From: RGIG3528 sp963649295
GTDB lineage: Bacteria > Bacillota > Clostridia > Lachnospirales > Lachnospiraceae
DNA length: 15,265 nucleotides
Assembly: GCA_963649295.1 (NCBI GenBank)
Contig: CAVJHK010000042.1
Location: 1-15,265 of the forward strand
Direction: 5' to 3'
Part shown: piece after piece, positions 1 through 8,053 of the stretch
Layout of the letters: the number at the start of each line of letters is the position of its first letter
Numbering within the stretch: the first letter of the stretch is position 1
Notes under the pieces: generated by a model
Told to the model about the DNA's origin: nothing
What the model saw: only the letters and a program-made list of their open reading frames with translations
Databases searched by the model: none
Made by a program: the position numbers and the translations under genes

Positions 1-1830
1 TGTACTGTAATTTTATTCTTTCTTTTTCTTATCGGAAAAATTGTTTATATTATCAATAAAGACACATATTCCAAATCGGCATTGTCGTTGCAAAGTTATA
101 TAAGCAGTGTTGTACCATACAAAAGGGGAAACATTCTGGACCGCAACGGACAGGTTCTTGCAACAAGTGAAAAAAACTACAATCTGATTCTTGATCCCAA
201 AGTTATACTTTATTCCGAAAAATATATTGAGCCGACGATTTCGGCACTTGTAAATGTTTATGGTTTTGATGCTGAGGAAGCAAATGCTCTCATAAATAAC
301 AATTCCGACAGATCTTATGTTGTAATAAAAAAAGACTTAAGCTATGACGAAAAAAACATGCTTTCCGAATATATATCGGGTATGGGTGAAAACGGGAAGT
401 ATGTCAAAGGACTTTGGTTTGAAGAAAAATATGAGCGTGTTTATCCGTATAATGAACTTGCGTCACATGTTATCGGATTTACTTTGTCGGATGGTAACGG
501 CACCTATGGTGTTGAACAATATTATAATGACTTCCTTAAAGGAACGGACGGGCAAACATACGGCTATTATGACAATGAATTAAATATTGTTGAAAATAAA
601 AAGGAATCCGTGCCGGGAAACAATATTGTTTTGACGATTGATGTAAATGTTCAGCGTACGATTCAAAAATATGCCGAAGAATTTCTTGATGAACTCGGAG
701 CCGAAAACATCGGGATTGTTGTTATGGATGCCGCAAACGGAGAGGTGCTCGGAATGCAGTCAAATTACAGCTACAATTTGAATTCACCGAGGGATTTGAG
801 CTTTATTTATTCCGATTCCGAAATCGATAACATGTCCGACGAGGAAACAGTCAATTCGCTTTATGCAATGTGGCGTAATTTTTGCATAAGTGATGCATAT
901 GAGCCGGGATCGGTATATAAAATTTTTACGGTTGCGAGTGCACTTGAAGAAGCAAAAACAGATATAAACAGCACGTGGCTTTGCGACGGCGGAGAAGATT
1001 TTGAAGGCGATTTGAGGATTAAATGCTCAAATCTGTTCGGACACGGAAACATAACACTCACATAAAGTCTGATGGTATCGTGCAATGATGCCCTTATGCA
1101 AATTGCGGCTTTATGCGGCAGAAGTGATTTTTATAAGTATCAGAAGCTTTTTGGAATGGGAAGGGTTACCGGAATAGATTTGCCGGGAGAAGCTGCCGGA
1201 CAGATTTTTAAAGAAAGTGAATTAAACGAAACGGAACTTGCCACAAGCTCTTTCGGACAGGGATTTACGGCAACAATGATTCAGCTTACTTCTGCCTTTT
1301 GCTCAGCCGTAAACGGGGGAACTTATTATGAGCCTCACGTCTTAAAAAAAATCACGACGGATTTGGGAACGGTTTTAAAGGAAAATAAGGCGAATGCAGT
1401 ATCAAAGACCATGTCTGACGATACAAGCGGATATTTAAAAGAAGCTCTGATTATGACCGTAAAGGAAGGAACCGGACAAAAGGCAAAAATAAACGGATAT
1501 ATTGTGGGAGGCAAAACAGGTACAAGTCAGAAGCTTCCGAGAGACGAAGAAAAATATGTCGTGTCTTTTATGGGAAATATAGAAACGGATGACAGAAATA
1601 TCGTAATGTATGTGGTAATAGACGAATGCCATAACTCGGAATATGCAACAAGGTGTGCAACGGCAATGAAAATATTTTCGGATGCGGCTTCCGAATTCCT
1701 GCCTTATCTCGGAATATATTCGGATGAAAATACAGATTACGAATTTAAATATATAGATCCCGAAAATGTCGGCGGAACAATTTATGATCCGGACAACGCC
1801 GGTGAGGTTTATAACGTTCTCACACGCTGA
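1..1830 (+). pseudogene. PBP2-type peptidoglycan transpeptidase (FtsI/SpoVD family), 5' partial, interrupted by in-frame TAA
   Basis: Class B penicillin-binding protein that would cross-link septal or spore peptidoglycan outside the membrane. The reading frame is open from base 1, so the true start lies upstream; the first ~20 codons are a hydrophobic membrane anchor. The dimerisation-domain signature RGNILDRNG follows at about 124-150. The three transpeptidase motifs are present: SVYK with catalytic Ser at 910-912, SCN at 1078-1086, and KTG at 1513-1521. An in-frame TAA at 1063-1065 splits the gene five codons before SCN. Both sides read as one protein without a frame change, so a single substitution (for example CAA or GAA to TAA) explains it. 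The upstream product would lack SxN and KTG; the downstream piece would lack anchor and active serine. There is no PASTA domain at the C terminus, which favours FtsI-like over Bacillus-type SpoVD. It could be a real lesion or a sequence error. ftsW follows directly, suggesting one operon. Confidence 0.85.
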
Positions 1831-1846
1831 GGTAAAGGACTTGGAT

Positions 1847-3007
1847 ATGATAAACAGAATTCCGGAAACGGTTCCGGTTAAGGAAAGAAAAAAAAGAAGC
1901 ACATATGACTACGGACTTTTGGTACTGACTCTTTTGTTTGTTGCACTCGGACTTATATTCATTTATTCGACGAGCGCTTATACAGCATCAAAAAAGTTTT
2001 CGAATCCGGAATTTTATTTCAGGCGTCAGAGCATATATGCCGTGCTTGGTATTGTCACAATGATTGTCGTTTCGATGATTGACTACAGATTTTATTATAA
2101 AAAATTCAAAATACTTTTTTTGAAAATTCGTCCGGTATATTTTCTTTATGCTTTAAGCCTTTTTTTGCTTGTGCTTGTTCTTGTTGTGGGAGAAGAAATA
2201 TACGGGGCAAAAAGGTGGCTTGAAATTCCCAAAATAGGTTCGTTTCAGCCGTCCGAGCTTGCAAAAATATGTGTTATTTTGTTTACCGCGTTCATTGCAT
2301 ATGCAAATTCAAAAAGAATGAGTACGTTTAAAGGCTTTCTGATTGCGTTTGTTTATATAGGACCGTTAATTGTTTTGACCGCAAAGGAAGATTTAAGCAC
2401 GGCGATAGTCATGGCGGGGATTTTTTTTATAATTTGCTTTGTGGCAAGCAAAAAAACATGGTATTTTGTTCTGACGGGATTATGTGCCGCGGGGGCGGTT
2501 GTTTTATATATTTTGTACGGTGAAGAATTCAGAAGTACACGTGTTACGGCATGGCTGAATGTGGATACGGACGCGGCGGCATATCAGATACGCAGAGGCC
2601 TTTATGCAATAGCATCGGGCGGCATTTTCGGAAAGGGACTCGGTGAAAGCACATTGAAGCTTGGATACGTTCCGGAAGCGCACAATGATATGATTTTTAC
2701 GATAATATGCGAGGAACTCGGGCTATTTGGCGCCTGTGTCATAATCGGGCTTTATGTGCTTTTGCTTTACGGAATATATAAAGTAGGAAGAGAAGCGCGT
2801 GATATGTACGGAAGTTTCATTTGCGTAGGCGTTATGGCGCATATTTCATTGCAGGTTATAATAAATATCGCCGTTGTGACAAATACGATACCTGCGACCG
2901 GACTTGCGTTGCCTTTTATAAGCTACGGCGGAACTTCACTTGTTTTACTTTTGTGCGAAATGGGATTGGTTTTGGCAGTTTCAAAGTACAGCAAAGATGT
3001 CGAATAA
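1847..3007 (+). CDS. ftsW: SEDS-family peptidoglycan glycosyltransferase FtsW/SpoVE
   Basis: Polytopic membrane enzyme that polymerises lipid II into glycan strands and works with a class B PBP at the septum. The 386-residue product has a short basic cytoplasmic N terminus, then about ten hydrophobic segments beginning near residue 22. SEDS signatures are clear: QPSELAK at 134-140, the GKGLGES loop near 262-268, PEAHNDMIF at 276-284 with the conserved Asp281, and FISYGGTS at 357-364 near the C terminus. The start at 1847 is chosen because AAAGGA at 1834-1839 lies 7 bases before it; an in-frame ATG at 1766 inside the preceding gene has no such site. It starts 16 bases after the PBP stop and overlaps ftsQ by 11 bases, so it is translationally coupled in the division operon. 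FtsW, SpoVE and RodA are hard to tell apart by sequence; the neighbours ftsQ and ftsZ favour FtsW/SpoVE. Confidence 0.93.
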   Translation: MINRIPETVPVKERKKRSTYDYGLLVLTLLFVALGLIFIYSTSAYTASKKFSNPEFYFRRQSIYAVLGIVTMIVVSMIDYRFYYKKFKILFLKIRPVYFLYALSLFLLVLVLVVGEEIYGAKRWLEIPKIGSFQPSELAKICVILFTAFIAYANSKRMSTFKGFLIAFVYIGPLIVLTAKEDLSTAIVMAGIFFIICFVASKKTWYFVLTGLCAAGAVVLYILYGEEFRSTRVTAWLNVDTDAAAYQIRRGLYAIASGGIFGKGLGESTLKLGYVPEAHNDMIFTIICEELGLFGACVIIGLYVLLLYGIYKVGREARDMYGSFICVGVMAHISLQVIINIAVVTNTIPATGLALPFISYGGTSLVLLLCEMGLVLAVSKYSKDVE

Positions 3008-3725
3008 AATTATTGAAAAATATAATATGAGGATAATATGCATAAATATTATTTTGTTTATGCTTATTGTTTTTTTGTCCGTAGGAATTGTTTTTTTTAC
3101 AAAGCTTAAAAACATTCATATTGTCGGACTCACAAGATATGATACCGAAAGCTTTCTTGATATTCTGGGAGATGACGGATTAAATCAAAATACGCTTTTC
3201 TTTTTTGCAAAGAATACCGTGAATAAAAACAATTCGGTACCTTTTGTTGAAGACTACAAGGTGACTTTAATCGATCGCAATTCGGTCAGAATTGACGTAT
3301 ACGAAAGTGATATTGTTGCTTGTGTGGGCGTTATGGACAGCTTTTTCTTTTTTGATAAGGACGGAACGGTTATCGCAAGTGCGTCAGAAAAACCGAAAGG
3401 TGTCCCGTGTGTTACGGGCTTTGAGTTTGACGAAATAAGAATTTTTGAAAAATTAAAAATTCAAAAGGAATCGCTCTTCGGAACCGTTTCGGATATCGTA
3501 AAACTCTTGAATAAATACAGACTTACGATAAACGAAATAAATTTTGACGAGTTTTATTTTGTTACCCTATATACGGATAATCTTACGATCCCGATCGGAA
3601 AAAGAGACGAATACGATACAGTGATTGCTGGACTTTACAGCGTTTTTGATGAAGCCTCAAAGCGTGGCGGAACGCTTGATATGCGTTATTATTCCGATGA
3701 AAATTCGACGGTGATATTAAAATGA
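2997..3725 (+). CDS. ftsQ: Cell division protein FtsQ/DivIB, POTRA-domain membrane protein
   Basis: Bitopic division protein that scaffolds the FtsB/FtsL complex and helps activate septal synthesis. The 242-residue product has a very short cytoplasmic tail, one membrane segment at about residues 11-33, then a POTRA-like start (IHIVGLTRY at roughly 39-47) and a beta-rich extracytoplasmic domain. Sequence conservation in this family is low; the call rests on the topology, the POTRA-like opening and the position between ftsW and ftsZ. The ATG at 2997 overlaps the end of ftsW by 11 bases and has no convincing Shine-Dalgarno sequence, so translation is probably coupled to ftsW termination. An alternative ATG at 3027 would leave almost no cytoplasmic tail. 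The product is slightly shorter than typical DivIB proteins and lacks a long C-terminal tail. Confidence 0.85.
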   Translation: MSNKIIEKYNMRIICINIILFMLIVFLSVGIVFFTKLKNIHIVGLTRYDTESFLDILGDDGLNQNTLFFFAKNTVNKNNSVPFVEDYKVTLIDRNSVRIDVYESDIVACVGVMDSFFFFDKDGTVIASASEKPKGVPCVTGFEFDEIRIFEKLKIQKESLFGTVSDIVKLLNKYRLTINEINFDEFYFVTLYTDNLTIPIGKRDEYDTVIAGLYSVFDEASKRGGTLDMRYYSDENSTVILK

Positions 3726-3748
3726 CGCAAATGTTTTTTCTTTTCGGA

Positions 3749-3792
3749 TTTTTTAAAAAAGGCTTGATTTATTGACTGTTTAATTTTATTAT
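3749..3792 (+). promoter_or_regulatory. Candidate sigma-A-type promoter for ftsZ with A/T-rich upstream element
   Basis: In the gap between ftsQ and ftsZ, TTGATT at 3764-3769 and TATTAT at 3787-3792 are spaced by 17 bases, a good vegetative promoter match. A self-complementary run of six T and six A at 3749-3760 lies just upstream of the -35 box and could act as an UP element. This would let ftsZ be transcribed independently of the upstream division genes. It is inferred from sequence only; AT-rich gaps give chance matches. Confidence 0.5.
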
Positions 3793-3815
3793 ATCCAATA
3801 GGTTTATTTTTGTTT

Positions 3816-3833
3816 AAGGAGGGATTTCTCTTG
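3816..3833 (+). promoter_or_regulatory. Strong Shine-Dalgarno that sets a TTG start for ftsZ
   Basis: AAGGAGGG at 3816-3823 sits 7 bases before TTG at 3831. No ATG or GTG in frame lies close to it, and the FtsZ family match begins soon after (PKIVVIGVGG). A further in-frame TTG at 3810 lies upstream of the Shine-Dalgarno and is not supported. The strong site paired with a weak codon is the reason for the chosen start. Confidence 0.8.
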
Positions 3834-5195
3834 CTTGAAATTACGAATGACAATGCTCAGTCATTGCCCAAAATTGTGGTTATAGGTGTAGGCGGCGCAG
3901 GAAACAATGCCGTAAACGGAATGATAGAAGACAACATGGAAGGAGTTACTTTTGTTTGTGTCAATACTGACAAGCAGCAACTTTCAAAATGCAAGGCCGA
4001 AAAGTGTGTTCAGATCGGCGAAAAGCTTACAAAAGGACTTGGATGCGGCGCAGATCCCGAAAAAGGAGAAAAGAGTGCCGAGGAGAGCAGAGAAGAAATA
4101 GCCGAGGTTGTGCGCGGTGCGGATATGGTATTTGTCACATGCGGAATGGGCGGAGGCACCGGAACCGGAGCATCGCCCGTAATTGCGCAAATCGCCAAAG
4201 AGATGGGGATACTGACCGTCGGCATAGTCACAAAACCGTTCAATCATGAAGCGGGAGTGCGCACGCGCAATGCAATAAACGGCATAGAAAAGCTTCGCCA
4301 CAATGTGGATACGATTATAGTTATTCCAAACGATAAGATTTTGCAAATTGTTGACAAGAGGGCGTTGTTCAGTGATGCACTCAAAAAAGCCGATGAGGTT
4401 TTGAAACAGTCCGTTAATGCAATTACCAACCTTATAAACAGGACGGGTACGATTAATTTGGACTTTGCCGATATTGCGAAAGTAATGCGTGACAAGGGTG
4501 TAGCTCATATCGGAGTCGGCTACGGAGACGGAGAAGACAAGTGCATGGCGGCCGTTGAAAACGCACTTTCATCGCCTTTGCTTGAAACATCGATTAACGG
4601 AGCAAAGGATATAATCCTTAACTTCTGCGGTGAGGTTTATTTTATCGATGCAAACGAGGCTGCAAACAAGGTTCGTGAATATGTTGACGCCGATGCGAAC
4701 GTTATACTCGGTATCATAGAAGATCCGGATATGAAGGATAAGGTTACGGCAACGATTATTGCAACCGGAATGGAAAGTGAAAAGGATTTTTCAAACGGAC
4801 AAAAATTTGAAAATATCTTTTCAAAAGCGGGTATGATGCCGCAGATGATTCAGCCGTCCAAGATTAATGTTCAAAAGAACGCATTTCCGAACGGACGTCC
4901 TTCGTTTATCGGCCAAAAACCGTATACGGGATTGCAGGGAAACATGACGACATCTGCAGATAACAGAGCTGGCATGTCAAATCTCGGACATAATGAAGAA
5001 ATAAAGAATGCTTCGTTCGGAAACACGGGAAAAACCGGTATCGCAGCCGACAAACCGGCAGATGCGGCAAAAATTTCACAGCCTGTTACACCGAAAACAA
5101 ATATACGTCAGAATTTTACCACTCCGTCAAATGCACCGACCGCATCTGACAAAAAAGGAATAAATATTCCCGAATTTTTAAAGAAACAAAAATAA
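3831..5195 (+). CDS. ftsZ: Cell division GTPase FtsZ
   Basis: Tubulin homologue that polymerises with GTP into the Z ring and recruits the divisome. The 454-residue product shows the nucleotide-binding glycine loop GGAGNNAV at 21-28, the tubulin signature GGGTGTG at 107-113, and the catalytic T7 loop NLDFAD at 209-214. After about residue 325 comes a poorly conserved linker rich in Asn, Gln, Pro, Thr and Ala, ending in the conserved C-terminal peptide INIPEFLKK at 444-452, which binds FtsA/SepF-type partners. The length is longer than Bacillus FtsZ because of the linker. Translation starts at TTG with a strong ribosome binding site. It has its own candidate promoter upstream and a clear terminator right after its stop, so it can be an independent unit at the end of the division block. 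Confidence 0.97.
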   Translation: MLEITNDNAQSLPKIVVIGVGGAGNNAVNGMIEDNMEGVTFVCVNTDKQQLSKCKAEKCVQIGEKLTKGLGCGADPEKGEKSAEESREEIAEVVRGADMVFVTCGMGGGTGTGASPVIAQIAKEMGILTVGIVTKPFNHEAGVRTRNAINGIEKLRHNVDTIIVIPNDKILQIVDKRALFSDALKKADEVLKQSVNAITNLINRTGTINLDFADIAKVMRDKGVAHIGVGYGDGEDKCMAAVENALSSPLLETSINGAKDIILNFCGEVYFIDANEAANKVREYVDADANVILGIIEDPDMKDKVTATIIATGMESEKDFSNGQKFENIFSKAGMMPQMIQPSKINVQKNAFPNGRPSFIGQKPYTGLQGNMTTSADNRAGMSNLGHNEEIKNASFGNTGKTGIAADKPADAAKISQPVTPKTNIRQNFTTPSNAPTASDKKGINIPEFLKKQK

Positions 5196-5205
5196 AAATT
5201 ATTTT

Positions 5206-5234
5206 GCACCGGCGTTATCGTTCGGTGCTTTTTT
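5206..5234 (+). terminator. Rho-independent terminator after ftsZ
   Basis: GCACCG at 5206-5211 pairs perfectly with CGGTGC at 5223-5228 across an 11-base loop, followed by six T at 5229-5234. It begins 10 bases after the ftsZ stop. Only 21 bases separate it from the folD start, leaving no room for a complete promoter between them. Confidence 0.88.
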
Positions 5235-5255
5235 GAGAAAAATGGGAGAAAAATC

Positions 5256-6116
5256 ATGTATGAAATAATTGACGGTAAAAAAACAGCCGAGGCGGTTAAA
5301 GACAGAATAAAAAGAGAAACAGAAGTGCTTTCGGGTAAAGGCATAAGACCGTGTCTCGCGGTTATACTTGTGGGAAACGATCCCGCAAGTACCGTTTATG
5401 TTTCAAACAAAAAAAAGGCATGTGAATATGTCGGCTTTTTGTCGATATCGGTTGAAATGCCCGAAACAACCACAGAAAAAGAACTTCTTGATAAAATTGA
5501 TGAATTGAACAGGGATGTTTCGGTTAACGGAATACTTGTTCAATTGCCTCTTCCCGCGCATATCGATGAAGACAAAGTAATTTCTGCAATTTCTCCCGAA
5601 AAAGATGTTGACGGATTTCATCCTGTAAATGTCGGAAATTTGCTTATCGGAAAGCCGGGATTTGTATCATGTACGCCTGCCGGGATAATTGAGCTCTTAA
5701 GGCACTACAATATTTCGGTTTGCGGAAAAAATTGTGTTGTGCTCGGACGCAGCAACATTGTGGGAAAACCGATGGCTGTGCTTATGCTTCGTGAAAATGC
5801 GACAGTTACGATATGTCACAGTAAAACCGAGAACTTAAAAGAAATTTGCAAAAGAGCCGATATATTGATTGTTGCAATCGGAAAGCCGAAAATGATAACA
5901 AGGGAGTATATAAAAGAGGGCATGGTTGTGATTGATGTCGGCATTCACAGACTCGAAAACAGGAAATTGTGCGGAGATGTCGATTTTGATGACGTGGCTT
6001 CACTGACATCATACATCACACCGGTACCGGGAGGAGTGGGTCCCATGACCATTGCGATGCTTATGAACAATTGTCTGATTGCCGCAAAAAATCAAAACGG
6101 AGTTAAGGATGAATAA
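5256..6116 (+). CDS. folD: Bifunctional methylenetetrahydrofolate dehydrogenase/methenyltetrahydrofolate cyclohydrolase FolD
   Basis: Cytoplasmic enzyme that interconverts 5,10-methylene-, methenyl- and 10-formyl-tetrahydrofolate, using NAD(P), to supply one-carbon units for purines and other pathways. The 286-residue length is normal for the family. Visible signatures are YVSNKKKACE at 48-57 with the catalytic Lys (K54 by alignment to the E. coli YVxxKxK motif), GILVQLPLP, the DVDGFHP motif, the Rossmann segment LGRSNIVGKP, and the C-terminal PVPGGVGPMT signature. GGGAG at 5244-5248 lies 7 bases upstream of the ATG. It is separated from ftsZ by a terminator and followed by rimO, whose ATG lies inside the folD end (8-base overlap), so the two are coupled. 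Confidence 0.97.
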   Translation: MYEIIDGKKTAEAVKDRIKRETEVLSGKGIRPCLAVILVGNDPASTVYVSNKKKACEYVGFLSISVEMPETTTEKELLDKIDELNRDVSVNGILVQLPLPAHIDEDKVISAISPEKDVDGFHPVNVGNLLIGKPGFVSCTPAGIIELLRHYNISVCGKNCVVLGRSNIVGKPMAVLMLRENATVTICHSKTENLKEICKRADILIVAIGKPKMITREYIKEGMVVIDVGIHRLENRKLCGDVDFDDVASLTSYITPVPGGVGPMTIAMLMNNCLIAAKNQNGVKDE

Positions 6117-7419
6117 CATAATGTTTGTTTCGCTCGGATGTGACAAAAACAGTGTCGATTCCGAGTTTATGATAGGAACACTTACAAAACGCGGTTACAA
6201 TATCGTAAATAATTTTGAAGAAGCGGATATTGCAATAATTAACACCTGCAGCTTTATAAGCGACGCAAAAGAAGAAAGCATAAATACGATTCTTGAGGCT
6301 GCTGAATATAAAAAGACCGGACGTCTAAAAAAAATTGTGGTTGCGGGATGTCTTGCGCAAAGGTATTTTAAAGAAATAAAAGAACAGATACCGGAAGCAG
6401 ACATTTTAGTCGGAACTACAGCGGTAGATAAAATTGCGGACGCAATAGAAAATGATTCTGATGCGATAGAAGACATAAACAGGCTTCCGCTTCCCGGTGA
6501 CGGTCGAGTATGCACAACCGGCGGATATTATGCTTATCTTAAAATTGCCGAAGGCTGCGATAAAAGATGTACATATTGTATAATTCCTTATGTCAGGGGA
6601 CGTTACAGAAGCATACCGATTGAAAGGCTTGTTTCGGAAGCCGAGACACTTGCCTTAAACGGAGTCAGGGAATTGATAATCGTTGCGCAGGAAACCACAC
6701 TTTACGGAACCGACATTTATGGCAAAAAGACATTGCCGGAGCTTATGCGGAGACTCGAAAATATTGACGGAATAAAGTGGATAAGGTTAATGTACTGTTA
6801 TCCCGAAGAAATAGACGACGAATTTGTGAATATGTTTGTGATATCAAAGAAACTGCTTCATTACATAGATCTGCCGATTCAATCCGCTTCCGACGAAATA
6901 TTAAGAAAAATGGGCAGAAGAACGGACAGTACAAAAATAAGAAATATCATAAACAAACTTAAAACATATGTTCCCGATATCTCGATCAGAACGTCGCTTA
7001 TTGCGGGCTTTCCGGGAGAAACGGAAGAAGATCACCTTAAGACACTTGAATTTGTCAAGGAAATACAATTTGAACGCCTCGGATGTTTTACTTATTCAAA
7101 AGAAGAAAATACTTATGCGGCAAAATTAAAAAACCAAATTCCCGAACGCCTAAAGAAAAAAAGACGTAATGAAATAATGGAATTGCAGCAGAATATATCA
7201 AAAAAACTGAACCTTAAACGAATCGGCACCGAAATCGATGTCATGATAGAAGGAAAGCTTCCCGAAGACAATATATGGATAGGACGTTCTTATATGGATG
7301 CACCCGGCGTTGACGGATATGTTTTTGTTAGTTCCGAACAAGAATATATGTCCGGTGATATAATAAAAGTCAGAATCACGGATGCAAAAGAATATGATCT
7401 CATAGGTGACGCAATATGA
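6109..7419 (+). CDS. rimO: Ribosomal protein S12 methylthiotransferase RimO
   Basis: Radical SAM enzyme with two iron-sulfur clusters that adds a methylthio group to the conserved Asp of ribosomal protein S12. The 436-residue product has the N-terminal methylthiotransferase domain with LGCDKNSVDSE at 9-19 and cysteines C11, C47 and C81 as cluster ligands. The radical SAM motif CDKRCTYC at 150-157 follows. The C-terminal ~65 residues fit a TRAM domain. The KNSVDSE form is typical of RimO rather than MiaB or MtaB, which separates it from the tRNA-modifying relatives. The start at 6109 is preferred because GGAG at 6099-6102 lies 6 bases upstream and the protein then begins directly with the family sequence. 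It overlaps folD by 8 bases; the pgsA ribosome binding site overlaps its stop codon. Confidence 0.95.
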   Translation: MNNIMFVSLGCDKNSVDSEFMIGTLTKRGYNIVNNFEEADIAIINTCSFISDAKEESINTILEAAEYKKTGRLKKIVVAGCLAQRYFKEIKEQIPEADILVGTTAVDKIADAIENDSDAIEDINRLPLPGDGRVCTTGGYYAYLKIAEGCDKRCTYCIIPYVRGRYRSIPIERLVSEAETLALNGVRELIIVAQETTLYGTDIYGKKTLPELMRRLENIDGIKWIRLMYCYPEEIDDEFVNMFVISKKLLHYIDLPIQSASDEILRKMGRRTDSTKIRNIINKLKTYVPDISIRTSLIAGFPGETEEDHLKTLEFVKEIQFERLGCFTYSKEENTYAAKLKNQIPERLKKKRRNEIMELQQNISKKLNLKRIGTEIDVMIEGKLPEDNIWIGRSYMDAPGVDGYVFVSSEQEYMSGDIIKVRITDAKEYDLIGDAI

Positions 7420-7430
7420 AAGGAATCAAT

Positions 7431-7964
7431 ATGAATTTACCGAATAAGCTGACTCTGCTGAGAGTTTTTATGATACCGTTTTTTGTCTTTTTTGTTTATG
7501 CGGACTTTGTCCCTTATAATGATTATATAGCTCTTTTTATATATATTGCCGCATGTCTTACGGATCTTGCCGACGGGAAGATTGCCAGAAAATACAATCT
7601 TGTAACAACCTTCGGAAAATTTATGGATCCTCTTGCGGACAAGATTCTTGTTATAACGGCGCTTATATTGTTTGTGGAACAGGGAAGGATGAATGCGGTC
7701 GCACTTATAATTATTGTTGCGAGAGAATTTATTGTATCCGGTTTCAGACTTATAGCGTCGGATAAGGGAATTGTCATTGCCGCCGGAATTTGGGGGAAAA
7801 TAAAAACTACGGTTCAGATGATCATGGCTATAGCGCTTCTTATTCACCTTGAATATACATGGTTTTATATCCTGGAACAGATTCTTATATGGGCATCCGT
7901 TGCACTTACCGTTATTTCGCTTGTGGATTATATCAAGAATAATGTAGATGTTTTGAAAGATTGA
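7431..7964 (+). CDS. pgsA: CDP-diacylglycerol-glycerol-3-phosphate 3-phosphatidyltransferase PgsA
   Basis: Integral membrane enzyme that makes phosphatidylglycerol phosphate from CDP-diacylglycerol and glycerol 3-phosphate, the committed step to acidic phospholipids. The 177-residue product has the CDP-alcohol phosphatidyltransferase motif in full: D45, D48-G49, A52-R53, G62, D66 and D70, with the metal-binding aspartates all present. Four to five hydrophobic segments surround it. The N terminus MNLPNKLTLLR is the usual PgsA opening. The start at 7431 is chosen over ATG at 7416 because AAAGGA at 7419-7424 lies 6 bases before 7431. The pair rimO-pgsA is a common neighbour set in Clostridia, and the close spacing implies cotranscription. 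Confidence 0.95.
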   Translation: MNLPNKLTLLRVFMIPFFVFFVYADFVPYNDYIALFIYIAACLTDLADGKIARKYNLVTTFGKFMDPLADKILVITALILFVEQGRMNAVALIIIVAREFIVSGFRLIASDKGIVIAAGIWGKIKTTVQMIMAIALLIHLEYTWFYILEQILIWASVALTVISLVDYIKNNVDVLKD

Positions 7965-8053
7965 TTGCAAAGATAATGAAAAAGTGCCTTATTTCTGACA
8001 AATTTGCCGATTATTATATATGCAGGAGCTTGTGCGGAGGCAGGAAAATAAAA

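Noticed and set aside
1063..1065. TAA read as a sense codon or programmed readthrough
   Set aside because: TAA ends several intact genes in the window and the context (TAA followed by AGT) is not a known readthrough signal; a mutation or sequence error is simpler.
1766..1846. Upstream ATG extension of ftsW overlapping the PBP gene
   Set aside because: No Shine-Dalgarno, and the extra residues do not resemble the FtsW N terminus; the ATG at 1847 has a good site.
1435..1902. Long minus-strand open frame across the PBP end and ftsW start
   Set aside because: Its translation has no recognisable family and it lies opposite well-supported coding sequence; codon bias of the + strand genes leaves the opposite strand open.
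3984..4508. Long minus-strand open frame opposite ftsZ
   Set aside because: Mirror of a highly conserved FtsZ region; no ribosome binding site and composition is not protein-like.
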